Shown: piece after piece, positions 58,775-64,000 of the stretch | Position numbering within the stretch: position 1 is the first letter of the stretch | How the letters are laid out: each line of letters starts with the position of its first letter | Source: Diadema setosum | Taxonomy: Eukaryota; Echinodermata; Echinoidea; Diadematoida; Diadematidae | Length of the DNA stretch: 64,000 bases | Assembly (NCBI GenBank): GCA_033980235.1 | Contig: CM067070.1 | Location: 1,444,478-1,508,477 of the forward strand | Direction: 5' to 3' | The notes under the pieces: model-generated | The model's database searches: none | Seen by the model: the letters and a program-made list of their open reading frames with translations, nothing else | Told to the model about the DNA's origin: nothing | Program-made: the position numbers and the translations under genes

Positions 58775-59912
58775 TGTTACGACCAAAATCACTCTGAGAA
58801 TGATCGCACAAAAGAAACAATCAACTAATGTTCAGGCGGTTTATTAACAGTGATATTGTGGGTACAGCCTCGTTATCGGTTTTCACATCAGTACAATAAT
58901 GATCAATAGAAACAATACATTACAAATCGGTAATGGAATCACTTGCATATTTTGTTATCAAGTAATCCTTTGAAAATGTTCAGATACGATGGTCGATGCA
59001 CCGATGAATGATCCTTGACGCACCGATGAATGATTCCTCCGACGTAACTCCAAAGGCGCAGGTTATGATAGTCCATGGTATAGATCCGGGGTAAACTCCA
59101 CGATATATGTCCACAGCGAAACGTGTAGAATCCAAACGTTATGACGACCACATCCAGTTGATTCGTTGAATGATGATTCACTTTATAACGTCCAGCAAGG
59201 AATCCAGCCCGTCACAGCTTTGCCGTAATAATGTCCGTTGACACTAAAATATGGAGTCTATCTCCAATGTAGGCAAATTAATTCTCTGCAGGCAAAATGT
59301 CTCCCAGGCCTTATCTCCACAAACACAGTTTGTATAGCAGGTCAGCAGGTAACACAGGACGGACTATAACAAGTCGCTTCAGAGCCAGAAGTGACGTAAC
59401 TCTCAGAGCAGAGGTATTGGGTACTCTGCCTACTGCAGAATTTCTCCAGCTTATATACTATCAATTCACCCCTTTCTAGTACATTCTGTAATTTTCTCCA
59501 ACCTGGGGCCACACACCTGAACATACTAGCAAGTCCAAATTCCAGGAATCCTGGATGACTCACTGTCTAACTATGTGCATAACATAATTGCCAAAATTAA
59601 CTACCAATCACATTGGGCTACAAGGGCAGTGCCTCACTCAGCCAGCACTGCCTAGAATTTTCTGGAATGGGTTAAATCGTTCTAGATTGAGTGAGCTATA
59701 ATGTAATTCCTGTCACATGCATACATGTACTGTAGCTACATTGTATACCATGTAAAAAATTCTCCACTGATCTGGTCAGCCTGTATGTACTATATCTATA
59801 TCATATAGAATGTTCTCCATTATTCTGGTCCACCTGTGTACATACACATTAAAACAACCATGCATACAGCCTTGATACATGTACATAACTACTAGTGTGT
59901 ACATTTGTGACA
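58775..59912 (-). repeat. 3' LTR of gypsy copy 2
   Basis: 1138 bp. It differs from the copy 1 LTR in a block near 58935-59040 and by scattered changes elsewhere. It retains TATATAAG (59457-59450), AATAAA and the three-unit heat-shock-like site (59655-59667), but the GAAAATTC site is mutated. Confidence 0.9.
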
Positions 59913-60250
59913 CCATCCCCCATGGGAAAAAGAAAGCCTTGCCGTGGCAAGGGTTTCTTTTACCTTCACAATTTCTCATTGTTATTTACAATGAATGTGA
60001 GGTAAAATCCAAATCAAGCAACAATAATCATAATTATGCTTTCACATGCCTTTAGAATAGCTTCATTAATTCCATGTTCTCTTTTCATGGATACCAGTTA
60101 CATTGATATTGCTTGAATTTTCGGAACTTATACAATCATGTCAAACTCAAATTGCATACCGGTACATCAGTAATGGATAAACTAAACACTGTATAATGTG
60201 ATGTGAGGTGAAAACCTTTCACCCTCAACTTCTACTGTGATATCCACTAC

Positions 60251-63200
60251 CTATGTCACACCAACTGACTTTCTGTCATAGCACTCTTTCAACATGCTGA
60301 CATGACACATTCTCTCTTCTTTGAATCTATCTGGTGTGCTGATCACAAAGTTCACATCATTGAGTTTCTTTTTGACACAGTACGGGCCACTGAACTTGGC
60401 TATCAGTGGTTCACCTTGTATGGGCAGCAGTACAAGAACTTTGTCACCTGGTTGGAAAGTTTGAGCTCTGGCATTTTTGTCTGCCTTTCTCTTCATTGAG
60501 TCTTGTGACACTTTCAAGTGTTCCCTAGCTACCTCACAAGCCTTTGAAAGCCCTTCACGAAACTTTGACACATAGTCAAGTAGGTGGACCTCTATCATCC
60601 TCAGTCATGAATTTCTCTTTGATGAGCTTCAGTGGGCCCCTAACTTCATGACCGTACACCAACTCAAATGGGCTGAAACCCGTCGACTCATTTGGGGAGT
60701 CCCTCGTTGCGAACAGCAGGAAAGGGATGCCCTTATCCCAATCCTCGGGATACTCCTCACAAAATGCCTTAATCATTGTCTTTAGGGTCTGGTGGTAGCG
60801 CTCCAACGCACCTTGGGATTGGGGATGATAAGCTGACGACTTCAGCTGCTTCACACCCAAAAGATACATCACCTCTTGAAATATGCCTGACATGAAATTT
60901 GACCCTTGGTCAGACTGCACTTCCTTTGGCAACCCATACCTAGTGAAAAACTGCACTAGAGCATCTACCACAGTCTTTGCAGTGATATTTCTTAATGGGA
61001 TAGCCTCTGGAAACCGTGTAGACATATCCATGATTGTCAAGAGGTACTTATGACCTGACCTAGTCCTAGGCAAAGGTCCAACACAGTCGACTAGAACCCG
61101 ACTGAATGGTTCTTCAAACGCAGGTATCGGAATCAATGGCGCCGGCCTCACTGAATGCTGTGGTTTACCAGCCACCTGACATGTGTGACAAGTCTTGCAA
61201 AACTCAGCCACATCCACATTCAACCCTGGCCAATAGAAATGCCTCATGATCCGATCCTTTGTCTTTCTGACGCCTAAATGGCCGCCAACAGGTAACTCGT
61301 GAGCAATCCTCAAAATCTCACCGCGGTAACTAGGAGGGACAACAACTTGACGGACCACCGTCCAATCCTCATCAGCTGGCCTATGGGGAGGTCTCCACTT
61401 CCTCATCAAAATGCCATCTTTGACATAATAGCACTCAGGGACCTTTTCAGCCGCAGCCTCAGAACACGCCGTCTGAGACAAGCCTTTCAACTTAGAGTCT
61501 GCCTGCTGTGCTTCAACCAAGGAAGACTTGCTAAACAGCCCATCACTGTTAGCCTCGGAGCCTAATACAGCAACCCCATCATTCAAATCCTTGAAAAAGG
61601 TTTCTGCCAACCAAACACCGGAATTCTCCTCCACATCACCAGAATCCGCATCATCTTGAACAGCTCTACGAGCCTGAGACCTAGTCACAACACAATCTGG
61701 GAAAATCCCAGGAAACTCCTCCTGCAACTGCTCAGTTTCAGCAACCACCACTGGTTTATCCGAAACAACTGGAGACGCAACCACCTTGTCCCCAGCCAAA
61801 TCATTCCCCAACAGGAAATCAATGCCTACCATGGGCAACTCAGGAACAACTCCAACAGTGACAGGACCAGAAACTAGGTCACACTTCAAATCCACTCTAT
61901 ACAGTGGTACTGACATATAACTGCCATCAACAGTTTGAATCAAGACTTTTGCATTCACTGCACTATCTGGTGGAAAAGTCATACCACCATCCACCATCAA
62001 CGACTGAGAGGCCCCCGTATCCCGCAGGATGACTACTGGCTTACCTGCCTCACCAGAAGTACATGGGGTCACCTCACCATCAAACAAAAAGCTACGATAG
62101 CTCTCATCCACCTGCTTAGTCCTATCTTTGAATTTGGGAGATCGACTTTCATGGCCTGTGTTTCACTGAACGGGACACTATTTTCGGGTAGGACACTTTT
62201 TGACATGACAAATCCCATGTCCTTCTTTGTTTTGTTTTGCAACTTCCAACACTGTGACTTTACATGCCCTGTCTTGTTACAGTGAAAACATTTGATGACA
62301 TTTGCACTTGTACTGGACCCTTTGTCAGATTGAGGCTTTGGTGCCGATGAAGTTTCAGAACTCGTGCCTTTTTCAGAACCAGCGTTCTTTGGATTGCTCG
62401 ATTGAATTTTGTCTCTCTTGTTTCCAGAGAAATTCCTGAAAGGCGGTCTGTTGTCATTTCTGTGGGTCAGCTCATACTCATCAGCCATCAAGGCTGCTTT
62501 ATGCAAACTTGTCACTTTGTGATCATCCAAATGCGACCTCACACTGAAAGCAACACTCTTTTTGAATTCTTCTAAAAGAACAACCTCACGTAGGTTATCA
62601 AAATCCTGATCCACTTTCAGGGATCTGTACCACCTATCGAACATCATTTCTTTTTCACGAGCAAACTCAACATGTGTCTGGCCTGGTTTAGGTACGAATT
62701 TCTGAACTTATGTCTGTACGCCTCTGGCACCAACTCATAAGCATTCAACACTGCCTTCTTGACTGCAGCATAGTCACGTGATTGCTCTTCAGAGAGAGAT
62801 GAGTACACATCGGCGGCTTTGCCGACAAACACACTTTGAAGGAGCAAGGGCCAAAATTCCTGTGGCCATTTCAAACTGTTAGCCACCTTCTCAAATGACA
62901 CAAAATATGCATCAACTCTGTTTTCTTCAAACTTTGGCACCAATCGAATGTTCCCAGCCAAATCAAATTCAGAGGGAGCCCTTTCACGATTTCCAACAGT
63001 CTGTGCATGAGCCATTTCCATCTCACGCAATTTCACTTGTTGCTCCACCTCAAATTTCTTCTGTTCCATTTCAAGTTTCTTCATTTCAATTAAAATTGTT
63101 CTCTTTGTTCTCTTTCCCTCTCTCTCTTTCTAATCTCATCTTCTCTTTCTCCATTTCCATTTGCAATTTAGCAAGCTCAAACCGTGTTTGATCTGACATT

Positions 63201-63454
63201 TGAGCTTGATTTGGAGTGTTAATTTCTTCTTTGAGCTCCATGTGACCAGCTACCAAGTCAAGAATTTCTGCCTTTCTTGTACCTTGTGGAACATCAACAT
63301 TTAAATGCTGTGCAATACCAGTCAAATCACATTTGCGTAACCTTTGCAAATCTTTGAGGGACAAATCTGTCCTCTGAACAAATGCTTGAACATCCATTGT
63401 ACTGATTGACATTGTCACATGTATTACACACAATGTACAATTACTATAGAACAA
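60251..63454 (-). pseudogene. Frameshifted gag-protease-integrase of gypsy copy 2
   Basis: Five frame segments (63454-63086, 63084-62644, 62647-62069, 62111-60576, 60598-60251) correspond in order to the 1046-residue protein of copy 1. Breaks lie in the coiled-coil region (about 63085), in gag (about 62685), after the zinc knuckle (about 62150, one base missing) and in the integrase C-terminal part (about 60593, one base extra). The protease motif is DTGA, as expected for an active retropepsin, and the integrase D, D35E residues are present. As in copy 1, no RT or RNase H is found between protease and integrase or after integrase. Confidence 0.88.
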
Positions 63455-63534
63455 TCAACTCACTGGTATTTTGTCTGTACCAATATTCTGGATTCCGGAA
63501 CGTTCCAAATTCTAAGTTTTGGCTTTAAATTCAC

Positions 63535-63552
63535 TTCGCGGACAAGCCCCCA
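63535..63552 (-). other. Primer-binding site, tRNA-Pro-like
   Basis: TGGGGGCTTGTCCGCGA on the element strand, four nt from the LTR; 15 of 18 positions match the complement of the 3' end of tRNA-Pro. Confidence 0.55.
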
Positions 63553-63556
63553 ATTT

Positions 63557-64000
63557 TGTTACGACCAAAATCACTCTGAGAATGATCGCACAAAAGAAAC
63601 AATCAACTAATGTTCAGGCGATTTATTAACAGTGATATTGTGGGTACAGACTCGTTATCGGTTTTCACATCAGTACAACAATGATCAATAGAAACAATAC
63701 ATTACAAATCGGTAATGGAATCACTTACATATTTTGTTATCAAGTAATCCTTTGAAAATGTTCAGATACGATGTTCGATGCACAGATGAATGATCCTTGA
63801 CGCACCGATGAATGATTCCTCCGACGTAACTCCAAAGGCGCAGGTTATGATAGTCCACGGTATAGATCCGGGGTAAACTCCACGATATATGCCCACAGCG
63901 AAACGTGTAGAATCCAAACGTTATGACGACCACGTCCAGTTGATTCGTTGAATGATGATTCACTTTATAACGTCCAGCAAGGAATCCAGCCCGTCACAGC
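63557..64000 (-). repeat. 5' LTR of gypsy copy 2 (partial)
   Basis: Only the R/U5 side is in the window; it matches 58775-59215 with about ten differences. Confidence 0.88.

Larger units (their letters stand above)
58775..64000 (-). mobile_element. Gypsy copy 2 (same RT-less family), cut by the window end
   Basis: Left LTR 58775-59912, internal 59913-63556, right LTR from 63557 onward (444 bp visible). It has the same architecture and orientation as copy 1 but is older: roughly ten differences over the visible 444 bp of LTR and several frameshifts. A TGCAC sequence precedes it; the matching right flank lies outside the window. Confidence 0.9.

Noticed and set aside
1..64000. tRNA, rRNA and snRNA genes
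   Set aside because: None recognised by eye; a covariance search would be decisive.

Overview
This is an AT-rich eukaryotic window, almost certainly from an animal nuclear genome and most likely a marine invertebrate deuterostome such as an echinoderm. The evidence is spliced exons with GT-AG sites, dense microsatellites, many families of non-autonomous inverted-repeat DNA elements (MITEs), and Ty3/gypsy elements whose gag-protease-integrase proteins resemble the deuterostome Gmr1-like group. The organism call is inference; no species marker was seen.

Host gene content is low. The one convincing host gene is on the minus strand. It has three coding exons (17586-17535, 7577-7404, 6820-6414) whose phases all match, giving a 210-residue secreted, GPI-anchored Ly6/uPAR (three-finger) protein with the complete ten-cysteine pattern. 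Its long first coding intron holds repeats and a frameshifted SAP-like/SWIM-like gene fragment (14906-15485). A possible TATA/Inr promoter with a non-coding first exon lies on the same strand at about 49.4-49.6 kb.

Layout. 1-4613: one giant foldback element, cut by the window start, with a 185-bp tandem array at its centre and a 689-bp MITE in its left arm only. 5391-5621: a heptanucleotide satellite. 6.0-17.6 kb: the Ly6 gene. 16-37 kb: a patchwork of MITEs, several of them nested, flanked by TTAA or by 4-bp duplications. 37334-43232: a complete, very young gypsy element (LTRs about 99.8% identical) with an intact 1046-residue gag-protease-integrase frame. 43-58.7 kb: further MITEs, a mariner-like TIR element, a Penelope-like tail with a hammerhead-like motif, and a LINE tail. 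58775-64000: a second, older and frameshifted copy of the gypsy element, running off the window.

The main observation is that both gypsy copies encode gag, protease and integrase but no reverse transcriptase or RNase H, and they have the same internal structure. They appear to be a propagating RT-less lineage that must borrow RT from another element. The other strong result is that paralogous repeat copies act as empty sites inside the window, so exact target duplications of several MITE families can be read directly.
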